64,000 bases of DNA, from contig NZ_CP063120.1 in assembly GCF_014931395.1 (NCBI RefSeq), positions 479,501 through 543,500 on the forward strand, read 5' to 3'. Every line of letters begins with the position of its first letter. Position 1 is the first letter of the stretch. A model generated the notes under the pieces. The model did not search any database, was not told the DNA's origin, and saw nothing but the letters and a program-made list of their open reading frames with translations. Both the position numbers and the translations under genes were made by a program. The DNA is from Haemophilus parainfluenzae (GTDB lineage Bacteria; Pseudomonadota; Gammaproteobacteria; Enterobacterales; Pasteurellaceae). Of the stretch, positions 1 to 8,086 are shown one piece after another.

Positions 1-301
1 TTTTTTCAGCAGAAATAATAAGCTGTTCAGTATTCAAATTGTATTGGTCTAGTGAATCGGCACAGACGAAGCGCTGTTCAATATCGTATAAATCTAATAA
101 TTTAAAGGTGCGGATAAAATCTTTTTGTAATAATAACTCAGGATTTTGCCCATTGAGTAAATTCAACACGCCATCATCAATAAAAAACACACCGATTTCC
201 TCTTCATCACAAAATGCTGTCGCAGCAAGCAAAGCATCTAAACCTTCACGGGAAATCGCGTTTCCATGTGGTGCGGTACGAAATAAGAATGCCAGCTTCA
301 T
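1..301 (-). CDS. tusC: TusC, sulfur-relay subunit (3' end outside window)
   Basis: The reading frame starts at the ATG complementary to 299-301 and runs off the left edge, giving about 100 N-terminal residues (begins MKLAFLFRTAPHGN). This matches TusC/DsrF, a subunit of the TusBCD complex that passes persulfide sulfur from TusA to TusE for 2-thiolation of U34 in tRNA. The start overlaps the tusD stop by 4 bases (ATGA), so the two are translationally coupled. The order yheO-tusD-tusC is the enterobacterial one; tusB is expected beyond the edge. Confidence 0.9.
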   Translation of the reverse strand, partial: MKLAFLFRTAPHGNAISREGLDALLAATAFCDEEEIGVFFIDDGVLNLLNGQNPELLLQKDFIRTFKLLDLYDIEQRFVCADSLDQYNLNTEQLIISAEK

Positions 302-678
302 AATGTTACCACCCGATCTGCTTTTAATGCCATCGCCATAAACTCGCCTAAGCCTGTAATCTCAAAACCTTCTACCAGATTGGTTTTATCAGTCTCTTTT
401 GCCGTAAGCCCATCCACTACGCCACGACGTTGTGAAGCTGCCACACATAAATGCAAAGGAACATGATGCTGCGCTGAAAAGGCTTGCCAAGCTTGCGTGA
501 GATTAAATTCATCATTGGCAGGATAAACCAAGCCATTGCCATTACTCACACCCTCTTGGAAAAAGAAAATTTGGTTAATGACATGCCCTTTTTCAAGTAA
601 AGCCTGGGCAAATTGATAGGCAAGAAAAGCCCCTTGTTTGCCATAAACAGGACTTTTCACGGCGAGAACATAGTTCAT
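298..678 (-). CDS. tusD: TusD, sulfurtransferase subunit
   Basis: A 126-residue protein of the DsrE/TusD family. It belongs to the TusBCD complex that relays sulfur to MnmA for 2-thiouridine at the tRNA wobble position. The conserved sulfur-accepting cysteine is at residue 78 in LCVAASQRRGV, the position known as the active cysteine in E. coli TusD. Its ATG shares one base with the stop of the upstream YheO-type gene (TAATG), and its stop overlaps the tusC start, so the three genes form one tight minus-strand operon. Confidence 0.93.
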   Translation of the reverse strand: MNYVLAVKSPVYGKQGAFLAYQFAQALLEKGHVINQIFFFQEGVSNGNGLVYPANDEFNLTQAWQAFSAQHHVPLHLCVAASQRRGVVDGLTAKETDKTNLVEGFEITGLGEFMAMALKADRVVTL

Positions 679-1343
679 TACTCTTGCTCTTGTTTGATTT
701 GACGAATATACAAATACACGGTGTGGCGAGAAATCACGAGGCGATCAGCCACTAAATTGATGGCATCTTTAATATCAAAAATGCCTTTTTCGTAAAGTGA
801 AATCACAATCTGACGGTTCTTATTATTATTCGAAACCGAGCGATCCGCATTCACTTCTTCAATGGTTTTTTCTACCGTTTGTGCCACCAATTCTTCCACT
901 GAACTTGCAAAATTGACGGAAGAGGTTTCATTTTGTTCCTGCGTTGGCATAAAGGCCTGCATAAATTGAGAAACCGGCACATCCAAATTAATATTGATAC
1001 AAAGTAAACCAATAATGCGTTGCTTGCTATTTCGAATGGCGATGGTCACTGACTTCATCAGCACATTGCCTTTCGCACGCGTGAAATAAGGCTTAGACAC
1101 ACTCTCACTTTGCATATTACGCAAAGATTTCAAGGCTAAATCCGTAATCGGAGAACCCACTTGGCGATTGGTATTATGCCCATTGGCGATACAAATGGCG
1201 GAATGCTCAATGTCTTCCAAAGAGTGTAAGACGATTTCACAATGCTTGCCGATCAACGCGCTTACGCCATCAACCACCGCTTTATAGGAAATCAGAATAG
1301 CACGATCTTCATCAGTGAAAGGTTGTCTATCGGTTAGTATCAT
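678..1343 (-). CDS. YheO-type PAS/HTH transcriptional regulator
   Basis: A 221-residue protein with an N-terminal YheO-like PAS-type sensor domain (about residues 10-125) and a C-terminal helix-turn-helix (about 165-215, with LVADRLVISRHTVYLYIRQI). Relatives include E. coli YheO and the D-arginine regulator DauR. The ligand here is unknown. It is the first gene of the yheO-tusD-tusC operon and lies downstream of fkpA on the same strand, separated by an uptake-word hairpin at 1367-1392. Family assignment is firm; the function is not known. Confidence 0.85.
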   Translation of the reverse strand: MILTDRQPFTDEDRAILISYKAVVDGVSALIGKHCEIVLHSLEDIEHSAICIANGHNTNRQVGSPITDLALKSLRNMQSESVSKPYFTRAKGNVLMKSVTIAIRNSKQRIIGLLCININLDVPVSQFMQAFMPTQEQNETSSVNFASSVEELVAQTVEKTIEEVNADRSVSNNNKNRQIVISLYEKGIFDIKDAINLVADRLVISRHTVYLYIRQIKQEQE

Positions 1344-1366
1344 TTTTCAAATCTGGTAGGGAAAAT

Positions 1367-1392
1367 GACCGCACTTTGGACAAAGTGCGGTC
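1367..1392 (-). terminator. Uptake-word inverted pair, terminator of fkpA
   Basis: Two uptake words face each other: GACCGCACTTTG and its exact complement, with 12-base arms and 2 bases between. On the minus strand the hairpin lies just after the fkpA stop and is followed by ATTTT. It probably ends fkpA transcription before the YheO-type gene. Confidence 0.7.
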
Positions 1393-1402
1393 GAATTAAG
1401 GA

Positions 1403-2125
1403 TTATTTTTTAGGATTAACGTCTAATACTTCAACATCGAAGTAAAGTGTTGCATCAGGTGGAATGGCATCGCCAGCACCTTGTTTACCGTAAGCTAATT
1501 CAGGTGGAATCACTAATTCGATTTTACCGCCTTTTTTCACTAACTGAAGGCCTTCAGTCCAACCTTTGATCACTTGGTTTAATTTAAATTCAACCGGTTG
1601 ACCACGTTCAACAGAGCTATCAAATACTTTACCATCCGGTAATTTACCAGTGTAATGTACTTTTACGATATCTGTTGCTTTAATCGCGTCACCTTTACCT
1701 GCTTCAGTGATTTTGTAAAGTAAGCCATCTTTGGTGCTTTTCACGCCATCTTTTTTCGCAAATTCAGCGCGGTATTTATCGCCTTCTTCTTTTGCAGCTT
1801 TCGCTTGTTGTTCTACTTTTGCTTTCGCTGCAGATACTAATTGTTCTTGAATGCCATCTAAGGTTTTTTGAATTTTCTCGTCTTTACGAACATCAACTTT
1901 ACCTTCTAATGCATCTTTTAAGCCATCTAAAATACGCGCATTGTCGTATTGAATGACTTCTTTTTGAGCATCCACTAAATCTTTTACTTGGTTACCCATT
2001 AATGCACCTACAGCATAAGACGCATCACTTGCGCTTGGCGCTGCTTTATCTTCTGCAAAAACAGAACCTGAAACAACCGCACTTACCATAAGTGCAGCAA
2101 GAGAAAGCTTTTGAATTTTCAACAT
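1403..2125 (-). CDS. fkpA: FkpA, periplasmic FKBP-type peptidyl-prolyl isomerase
   Basis: A 240-residue secreted protein. It has a Sec signal peptide (cleavage after VSGSVFA, about residue 24), an N-terminal helical dimerisation region rich in Lys/Glu (about 30-120), and a C-terminal FKBP domain (about 130-240, with VHYTGKLPDGKVFDSS and PPELAYG). FkpA isomerises X-Pro bonds and acts as a chaperone for periplasmic and outer-membrane proteins. In E. coli it is a sigma-E target and lies beside slyX and yheO, the same order as here. It is divergent from slyX. Confidence 0.95.
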   Translation of the reverse strand: MLKIQKLSLAALMVSAVVSGSVFAEDKAAPSASDASYAVGALMGNQVKDLVDAQKEVIQYDNARILDGLKDALEGKVDVRKDEKIQKTLDGIQEQLVSAAKAKVEQQAKAAKEEGDKYRAEFAKKDGVKSTKDGLLYKITEAGKGDAIKATDIVKVHYTGKLPDGKVFDSSVERGQPVEFKLNQVIKGWTEGLQLVKKGGKIELVIPPELAYGKQGAGDAIPPDATLYFDVEVLDVNPKK

Positions 2126-2219
2126 TTTGCTTGATCCTTTATAATAGAAATGGAATAGCGAATAGGTTAAATCGTATTGACCAAATTCACAACATTTTTT
2201 TAAAAATTAGAGAAATTTT

Positions 2220-2441
2220 ATGCAAAATCAACAAATTTTAGAAGATCGCATTGCTGAACTTGAAATGAAAATTGCGTTTCAAGAACAACTTTTAGACGAG
2301 CTAAACCAAGCATTAGTTCAACAACAGTTTGATATGGATAAAATTCAACTTCAACTCCGCTATCTCGCCGGCAAATTAAAAGATATTCAACCTTCTAATA
2401 TTGCCAGCCAAGCAGAAGAAACGCCGCCTCCGCATTATTAA
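2220..2441 (+). CDS. slyX: SlyX family protein
   Basis: A 73-residue coiled-coil protein: heptad-like Leu/Ile spacing runs through residues 5-55 and the C-terminus ends PPPHY, typical of SlyX. The molecular role of the family is unknown. It is divergent from fkpA, the standard arrangement. The start is ATG after AGAGAAATTTT. Confidence 0.9.
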   Translation: MQNQQILEDRIAELEMKIAFQEQLLDELNQALVQQQFDMDKIQLQLRYLAGKLKDIQPSNIASQAEETPPPHY

Positions 2442-2471
2442 AATGTAATAAAACCATATTTTATCTAAATG

Positions 2472-2487
2472 CGTGATCTTCATCACA
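2472..2487 (+). promoter_or_regulatory. CRP-like site upstream of the ABC importer
   Basis: CGTGA-N6-TCACA, one mismatch from the CRP consensus TGTGA-N6-TCACA, about 100 bases before the ATPase gene. It suggests catabolite control of the importer. There is no experimental support. Confidence 0.55.
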
Positions 2488-2543
2488 AATTCATAAAAAA
2501 TATTTTTATTTTATTGAAAAAATAACCAAGTGTTTTATGGTTA

Positions 2544-2571
2544 CCTCTATAGTTGTATAGCCAAATAGAGG
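2544..2571 (+). promoter_or_regulatory. Hairpin that can cover the ribosome binding site of the ABC importer
   Basis: CCTCTAT (2544-2550) pairs with ATAGAGG (2565-2571). The second arm contains the Shine-Dalgarno sequence AGAGG of the ATPase gene, whose ATG is at 2580. If the RNA forms this 7-bp stem the start would be masked. Confidence 0.4.
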
Positions 2572-2579
2572 ATGTAAAA

Positions 2580-3650
2580 ATGGCAAAGTTAGAAATAAAA
2601 AATATTACAAAAAAATTTGGTGACTTTTACGCAGCAAATAATATTACTTTTACCGCTGAAGAAGGCGAGTTTGTCACCTTATTAGGACCAAGTGGCTGTG
2701 GTAAAACCTCCTTATTAAAATTAATCGCTGGATTTCATGTGGCTGACGAAGGTGAAATCCTTATCGGAGGAAAAAATGTTAACAATGTTCCTCCAGAAAA
2801 ACGCAATACAGCCATGTGTTTCCAATCTTATGCCCTTTTCCCTCACCTCAACGTTTCTCACAATATTTGCTATGGTTTAAAGCAACGTAAAATTGATATT
2901 GAAGAACAAAAACAGCGTTTAGATCTCGCATTGAAGCAAATGGATTTAGAATTTCATAAATTGAAATTACCTAATGAGCTTTCTGGAGGTCAACAACAGC
3001 GTGTCGCATTAGCCAGAGCCATGGTTACTCGTCCAGATGTGATTTTATTTGATGAACCACTTTCTAACTTAGATGCCAAATTACGCGAAAGTGTACGTTT
3101 TGAAATTAAGCAACTCTCAAAACAATATAATTTAACTAGTATTTATGTGACTCACGATCAGGCTGAAGCCCTAACTATGTCAGATAAAATCATCGTGTTA
3201 AATAAGGGCTCTATTGAGCAAATTGGCTCTCCTCAAGATATTTATCATCATCCTAAAAACCGCTTTGTGGCAGATTTTATTGGCATTGCCAATATCACGG
3301 AAGCCAATGTGAAAAACATCGGTGACAATCTTTATGCAGTGAGTTCTATTTTTGGCGATTTCACCGTATTTTCTGAGAAAAAACCGGAATCTGAACGAAT
3401 TTATATTTGCTTTCGACCAGAAGACATTGAATTGTTACCAAACGCACAAACGGAAGCGGAAAACCAAATTACAGTAGATATCATCAACACCGCTTTTATG
3501 GGCAATATCACGGAAGTGCAAGGCATCATTAAACGTAATGATGAAGAGAAAAAATTACGTCTGCAACTAACAAAATGCCCGAATTTGAGCGATAAACTCA
3601 CCTTTACGGTTCCCCGCCATGCGATTAAATTCTTGGAGTCCGTAAAATGA
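2580..3650 (+). CDS. ABC transporter ATP-binding protein (PotA/FbpC type)
   Basis: A 356-residue ATPase with Walker A LLGPSGCGKTSLL (about residues 37-48), signature LSGGQQQR, Walker B VILFDEP and the switch histidine in VTHDQAEAL. A C-terminal TOBE-like regulatory region (about 235-356) is typical of the spermidine, ferric-iron and sulfate uptake group. I chose the ATG at 2580 because AGAGGATG precedes it; a TTG at 2553 has no good ribosome site. The stop overlaps the next gene (ATGA). Substrate cannot be read from the sequence. Confidence 0.88.
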   Translation: MAKLEIKNITKKFGDFYAANNITFTAEEGEFVTLLGPSGCGKTSLLKLIAGFHVADEGEILIGGKNVNNVPPEKRNTAMCFQSYALFPHLNVSHNICYGLKQRKIDIEEQKQRLDLALKQMDLEFHKLKLPNELSGGQQQRVALARAMVTRPDVILFDEPLSNLDAKLRESVRFEIKQLSKQYNLTSIYVTHDQAEALTMSDKIIVLNKGSIEQIGSPQDIYHHPKNRFVADFIGIANITEANVKNIGDNLYAVSSIFGDFTVFSEKKPESERIYICFRPEDIELLPNAQTEAENQITVDIINTAFMGNITEVQGIIKRNDEEKKLRLQLTKCPNLSDKLTFTVPRHAIKFLESVK

Positions 3651-4516
3651 AAAGTCTCAAAAATGATGTAAAAGCATGGTTATTACTATGCAGCGGTTTA
3701 GGTACGATCCTATTTTTAATGGGGTCCACATTCTACATTGTCGTCTCTCAAAGCCTTGGTTTATACAGTATGGGCGGGGAAGAAAGTCAATTTAGTTTGG
3801 AATATTGGCAAGCCGTATTAAATAGTCCTGTATTCCAAAATTCGTATATTTATTCCGTAAAAGTGTCTTTATTAGGTGCGATTTTATCCATCATCGTGGC
3901 TTATCCCATTGCTATGTGGTTGCGTAAAAAATTGCCTGCCAAGGTAACGATCATCACCATCTTGCGGGCACCTATGTTGGTACCTGGATTGGTTGCCGCC
4001 TTTTTGTTCGTCAATATGATTTCTTACCACGGCATTCTTAATGAGGTATTTGTTTATTTAGGCATTTGGGACGAACCGAAAACCTTACAAAATGATGAAT
4101 TTGGTTGGGGGGTAGTGATTTTACAAATGTGGAAAAACATTCCCTTTGCTTTAATTCTTATTGGTGGCGCGGTCAATTCACTGAAAACTGATTTATTAGA
4201 TGCGGCAGCTAATTTAGGTTCGAGTCCTTGGCAACGTTTTCGTTATGTGATCTTCCCACTAACCTTAGGTGCGGTACAAGTTTCCTTTATTTTAATATTT
4301 ATCGGCGCACTCGGTGATTTCGCCTTTTATAGTATTGCAGGTCCTCGTAGTACCTATTCTTTAGCGCGTTTAATGCAAATGTCTGCCTATGAATTTGAAG
4401 AATGGAATCAAAGTGCGGTCATGGCATTAACGATTATGTTAACCTCTGCCTTCTTCACCATCCTCGTGTCATTATTGATTAAACCATTAGCTGTCAAACG
4501 TGGAGAAGTCAAATGA
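3647..4516 (+). CDS. ABC transporter permease 1
   Basis: A 289-residue inner-membrane protein with about six hydrophobic segments and the BPD_transp_1 coupling motif near DAAANLGSSPWQRFRYVIFP (about residues 184-205), which contacts the ATPase. It overlaps the ATPase gene upstream and the second permease downstream by 4 bases each, so the heterodimeric permease and ATPase should be made together. It is of the PotB type. An uptake word lies inside the gene near 4412. Confidence 0.87.
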   Translation: MKSLKNDVKAWLLLCSGLGTILFLMGSTFYIVVSQSLGLYSMGGEESQFSLEYWQAVLNSPVFQNSYIYSVKVSLLGAILSIIVAYPIAMWLRKKLPAKVTIITILRAPMLVPGLVAAFLFVNMISYHGILNEVFVYLGIWDEPKTLQNDEFGWGVVILQMWKNIPFALILIGGAVNSLKTDLLDAAANLGSSPWQRFRYVIFPLTLGAVQVSFILIFIGALGDFAFYSIAGPRSTYSLARLMQMSAYEFEEWNQSAVMALTIMLTSAFFTILVSLLIKPLAVKRGEVK

Positions 4517-5364
4517 GTAGTTCCGTACAAATCACAACGAAAAATAGTCGATTAATCGCACGTATTTCCTTAACGTTCTTTATTCTTGCTAATTCTATTT
4601 GGTTGTTCCTACCCTTTTTAATGGCAGGTTTATGGTCATTGGTAGATCCCGCTAAACCGTGGAGTTATCCAGATATTTTCCCTCAATCATTATCTTTTGA
4701 GCGTTGGAAAATCGTCTGGGAAACCACCTCTTTACCTGAAGCAATGTTTAATAGCTATACCATTGCGCCTACGGTTTCACTGATCACTATTTTACTCTCT
4801 CTCCCAACAGCTTATGCATTTGGACGTATGGAGTTTAGAGGTAAAAAATTAGCAGAATTATTAACACTGATTCCATTGGTTATTCCAGGCATGATTATTG
4901 CCCTATTCTTTAGCCGTATGTTATTGGATTTAAATATTAATAATCCATTCATCGGCATTGTTATTGGGCATGTTGTACTCACGTTACCTTATGCTATTCG
5001 GATTTTATCCGCGGGATTTTCTTCTGTGCCGCAAGACCTCATTGATGCTAGCCGTGACTTAGGTGCATCTAAATTTACCGTTTTCAAAGACGTGTATATG
5101 CCGATGTTAAAACCCAGTTTTTTAGCATCAATTATTTTCTGTTTAGTGAAAAGTATTGAAGAGTTTGCTATCGCTTTCGTTATCGGCTCACCAGACTTTA
5201 TTACCGTGCCAACCATTTTATATTCTTTCCTCGGTTATTCTTTTATTCGTCCGAATGCGGCCGTTGTATCGATTATTTTGTTGGTACCAAACATTATTTT
5301 GATGATGATTATCGAAAAATTGTTGAAAGGGAATTATCTCTCTCAATCCACAGGAAAAGCATAA
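4513..5364 (+). CDS. ABC transporter permease 2
   Basis: A 283-residue PotC-type inner-membrane permease with six predicted membrane segments. The coupling loop is DASRDLGASKFTVFKDVYMP (about residues 178-197). It overlaps permease 1 by ATGA and is followed after 19 bases by the binding-protein gene, which completes a standard importer (ATPase, two permeases, binding protein). Confidence 0.87.
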   Translation: MSSSVQITTKNSRLIARISLTFFILANSIWLFLPFLMAGLWSLVDPAKPWSYPDIFPQSLSFERWKIVWETTSLPEAMFNSYTIAPTVSLITILLSLPTAYAFGRMEFRGKKLAELLTLIPLVIPGMIIALFFSRMLLDLNINNPFIGIVIGHVVLTLPYAIRILSAGFSSVPQDLIDASRDLGASKFTVFKDVYMPMLKPSFLASIIFCLVKSIEEFAIAFVIGSPDFITVPTILYSFLGYSFIRPNAAVVSIILLVPNIILMMIIEKLLKGNYLSQSTGKA

Positions 5365-5383
5365 TTTTCACAAGGAGCATCTT

Positions 5384-6475
5384 ATGCAAAAAAATATCCG
5401 TAAACTTCTATCCATTGGTCTTACCGCTGCCGCCTTGGCTGTCAGCACTTTCGCCTCGGCTTCCACAGACTTAAGTGGTAAATCTTGGAGTGAAATCGAA
5501 GAACTCGCTAAAAAAGAAGGGAAATTGACAGTTAGCGTTTGGTATTTGCAGCCGCAATTCCGTAATTTTGTCAAAGAATTTGAAAATCAATACGGTATTA
5601 AAGTCAAAGTACCTGAAGGCACCTTGGACGGTAATATCAATAAACTGATTGCTGAAAAAAATCTAGAAACCGGCAAAATGGACGTGGTTGTGTTAAATGC
5701 TGACCGTTTAGGCAACGTAGCGAAAAATGACATTCTTGTAAAACTCAATAACTTACCAAATTTCGATAAATTAAATCACCACTTACAAGGTGTTGAATTA
5801 GGCGATATGGCTGTAGGTTACTGGGGTAATCAAACTGGTCTAGCTTATGATCCTATGCGAATTAAAGAAGAGGAATTGCCACAATCTTGGGCAGACATGG
5901 AAAGCTATATTGATAAAAATCCAAAAAAATTCGGCTATTCAGATCCAAATGGTGGTAGCTCGGGTAATGCTTTCATTCAACGAGCTTTAGTGTACATCAA
6001 TGGTGATTATGATTATCGTACCGATAAAATCGATGAAGCACAGATTGCTAATTGGAAGAAAACCTGGGATTGGTTCAGCAGTAAAAAAGATGCACTAATC
6101 CGTACTGCTTCGAATGCTGATAGTCTAACCCGTTTAAACGATGGTGAGTTAGTGATTGTCTCCGCATGGCAAGATCATTTGTTCAGCTTGCAAAAACAAG
6201 GCGCAATTACTGATCGTTTAAAATTCTATGTGCCAAAATTTGGGATGCCTGGCGGTGGTAATGTTGTAACCGTAGCAAAAAATGCGCCGAACCCAGCCGC
6301 ATCACTTGTTTTCGTGCATTGGATTACTTCACCTGAAGTACAACAGAAATTAAGCCAAGAATTCGGTGTTCGTCCACTAAATAGTGAATCTGGTTTGAAA
6401 GATACTATTTTCTTCTCAACACCATGGCGTAAAGCCGAAATGGAAGCCTTCACGAAAGAGGTTATTTCGAGATAA
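5384..6475 (+). CDS. ABC transporter periplasmic substrate-binding protein
   Basis: A 363-residue extracellular solute-binding protein of the family 1 / PotD-FbpA type. The Sec signal peptide is about 26 residues (cleavage near STFASA). The ribosome site is AAGGAG, 7 bases before the ATG. Placing the binding protein last is less usual for polyamine systems, where potD is also last but with other signatures. I do not see the paired tyrosines of a ferric-binding protein clearly enough to call iron. Polyamine, phosphonate, sugar-phosphate or iron remain open. A USS hairpin follows the stop. Confidence 0.82.
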   Translation: MQKNIRKLLSIGLTAAALAVSTFASASTDLSGKSWSEIEELAKKEGKLTVSVWYLQPQFRNFVKEFENQYGIKVKVPEGTLDGNINKLIAEKNLETGKMDVVVLNADRLGNVAKNDILVKLNNLPNFDKLNHHLQGVELGDMAVGYWGNQTGLAYDPMRIKEEELPQSWADMESYIDKNPKKFGYSDPNGGSSGNAFIQRALVYINGDYDYRTDKIDEAQIANWKKTWDWFSSKKDALIRTASNADSLTRLNDGELVIVSAWQDHLFSLQKQGAITDRLKFYVPKFGMPGGGNVVTVAKNAPNPAASLVFVHWITSPEVQQKLSQEFGVRPLNSESGLKDTIFFSTPWRKAEMEAFTKEVISR

Positions 6476-6480
6476 ACAAT

Positions 6481-6504
6481 AAACCGCACTTTAATGTGCG
6501 GTTT
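6481..6504 (+). terminator. Terminator of the ABC importer operon (uptake-word hairpin)
   Basis: AAACCGCAC and GTGCGGTTT are complementary 9-base arms around TTTAAT, starting 6 bases after the binding-protein stop and followed by ACTTTTAT. A further uptake word lies near 6522. Confidence 0.65.
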
Positions 6505-6545
6505 ACTTTTATAAGCTAATAAAGTGCGGTCAGTTTTAACCACAT

Positions 6546-7931
6546 TTACAACCAAACAAAATAAGTCATGCTGCCGATAATGGCAATACAGAATAGGTTT
6601 AGAATCAAACCGACTTTCGCCATATCAAGTTGTTTCACATTGCCTGTTGCAAATACAATAGCATTTGGCGGTGTGGCGATTGGTAGCATAAATGCACAAC
6701 TTGCCCCACAAGCGATAATTGCGGCTAAAGCGATAGGCGGTAAATTCATGGATTGTGCCACTGAAATCACAATTGGCATAATCAATGCAGCACTGGCGGT
6801 ATTCGATGTGAATTCTGTTAAGAAAATAATAAATGCAGTTATCACAAAGCAAAGTACCCAAAGTGGTTTGGTTTGTACAAACTGAACGATACTATCCGCC
6901 ATAATCTTACTGGCACCCGAATCTTTCATCACAATACTGAGTGTTAAACCACCACCGAATAAAACGAGCACGCCCCATTCTACACGTTCTTGGATTTCTT
7001 TCCAGCTTGCCACACCTGAGATACAAATAAAGATCACCACACATAGTGCAATCACCGTATCAAAGTTTTCGATTTTTTTCGGCAATTCAAGAAGAGAGCT
7101 AATCCATGGATTTAGAAGAGAACTGAAAAGCAGCATAATCGCCATGCCGATAAAGATCAGTAAGGTAATGATATTTTTTCGGTTAAAACTGACTTTCTCA
7201 AGTGATGGATTAAATTCCACAGAAAAGTCTGGACGTAAAATTACCCATAAAGAAAAAATCATTGAAGGTACAAGCAATACCATCACTGGGAAACCATAAC
7301 CTAGCCATTCCGTGAAAGTCACTGGAATTTGAGATGCCAAAATCGCATTCGGCGCACTTCCCACTAAGGTACCAATACCACCAATACTTGCACTAAATGC
7401 CATGCCTAATAATACGAAGGCATACAACCGATGGTTTTTCTCTGCATTGATACCTTTTAACATCCCCATAGTGAGCGGTAACATCATGGCTGCCACAGCG
7501 GTGTTGTTAATCCACATGGAAAGGAATGTGGTTGCAGTAAACAGATAGGTGATAGAAAGTTTTAAGTTTCCTTTGGCCAAACGGATAATGTAATTCGCAA
7601 TAATCTTATCTAGATTCTGAATTTGTAACACCGCCGCCACCACAAATCCCCCAAAGAACATATAAATAATTGGCGTGGAGAATGGCGCAAGCGCTTTTTG
7701 TGTATTAATCAAGCCTAATCCAATAGCTACAACAGGCACCATGAGGGATGTCACGGTAATATTAAAGGCTTCCGTTAACCATAAAATACCAATAAAAATC
7801 AGCAAGGCTAGCCCGCGATTCTCTTGAGCAGAAAACGGCAGTATTTTGATTAACACCAACATGAAGACAAAGTCTAAGGCAAGAATAATGAGACTTTTAT
7901 ATTTAGAGAGAAAGGTTTGTTGAGTTTGCAT
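6546..7931 (-). CDS. DASS (SLC13) family sodium/anion symporter
   Basis: A 461-residue inner-membrane carrier with about 11-12 hydrophobic segments. The two DASS substrate/sodium hairpin motifs are recognisable as NNTAVAAMMLPL (about residue 150) and TSNTASAALIMP (about 380), the latter followed by TPPNAIVFATG. The family imports dicarboxylates, citrate or sulfate with Na+; the exact anion is not readable. I chose the ATG at 7931 because AGGAG lies 7 bases upstream. It is a single gene, convergent with the ABC operon. Confidence 0.85.
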   Translation of the reverse strand: MQTQQTFLSKYKSLIILALDFVFMLVLIKILPFSAQENRGLALLIFIGILWLTEAFNITVTSLMVPVVAIGLGLINTQKALAPFSTPIIYMFFGGFVVAAVLQIQNLDKIIANYIIRLAKGNLKLSITYLFTATTFLSMWINNTAVAAMMLPLTMGMLKGINAEKNHRLYAFVLLGMAFSASIGGIGTLVGSAPNAILASQIPVTFTEWLGYGFPVMVLLVPSMIFSLWVILRPDFSVEFNPSLEKVSFNRKNIITLLIFIGMAIMLLFSSLLNPWISSLLELPKKIENFDTVIALCVVIFICISGVASWKEIQERVEWGVLVLFGGGLTLSIVMKDSGASKIMADSIVQFVQTKPLWVLCFVITAFIIFLTEFTSNTASAALIMPIVISVAQSMNLPPIALAAIIACGASCAFMLPIATPPNAIVFATGNVKQLDMAKVGLILNLFCIAIIGSMTYFVWL

Positions 7932-8048
7932 ATACAATCTCCTATAAAACGATAGGGGAGATTATTAATTAGCATTTAACGGAAAGAATTGAAACATATT
8001 TTTAACAAATTTGTGACATACTTCAAACTATTTTTGTATAAACAACAA

Positions 8049-8068
8049 ACCGCACCTAAAAGTGCGGT
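8049..8068 (-). terminator. Terminator of the nanX-type gene
   Basis: ACCGCAC and GTGCGGT, complementary arms around CTAAAA, lie 18 bases after the transporter stop. On the minus strand they are followed by TTGTTGTTTAT. The right arm is a full uptake word. Confidence 0.55.
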
Positions 8069-8086
8069 CTGTTTTACTTTCATTTT

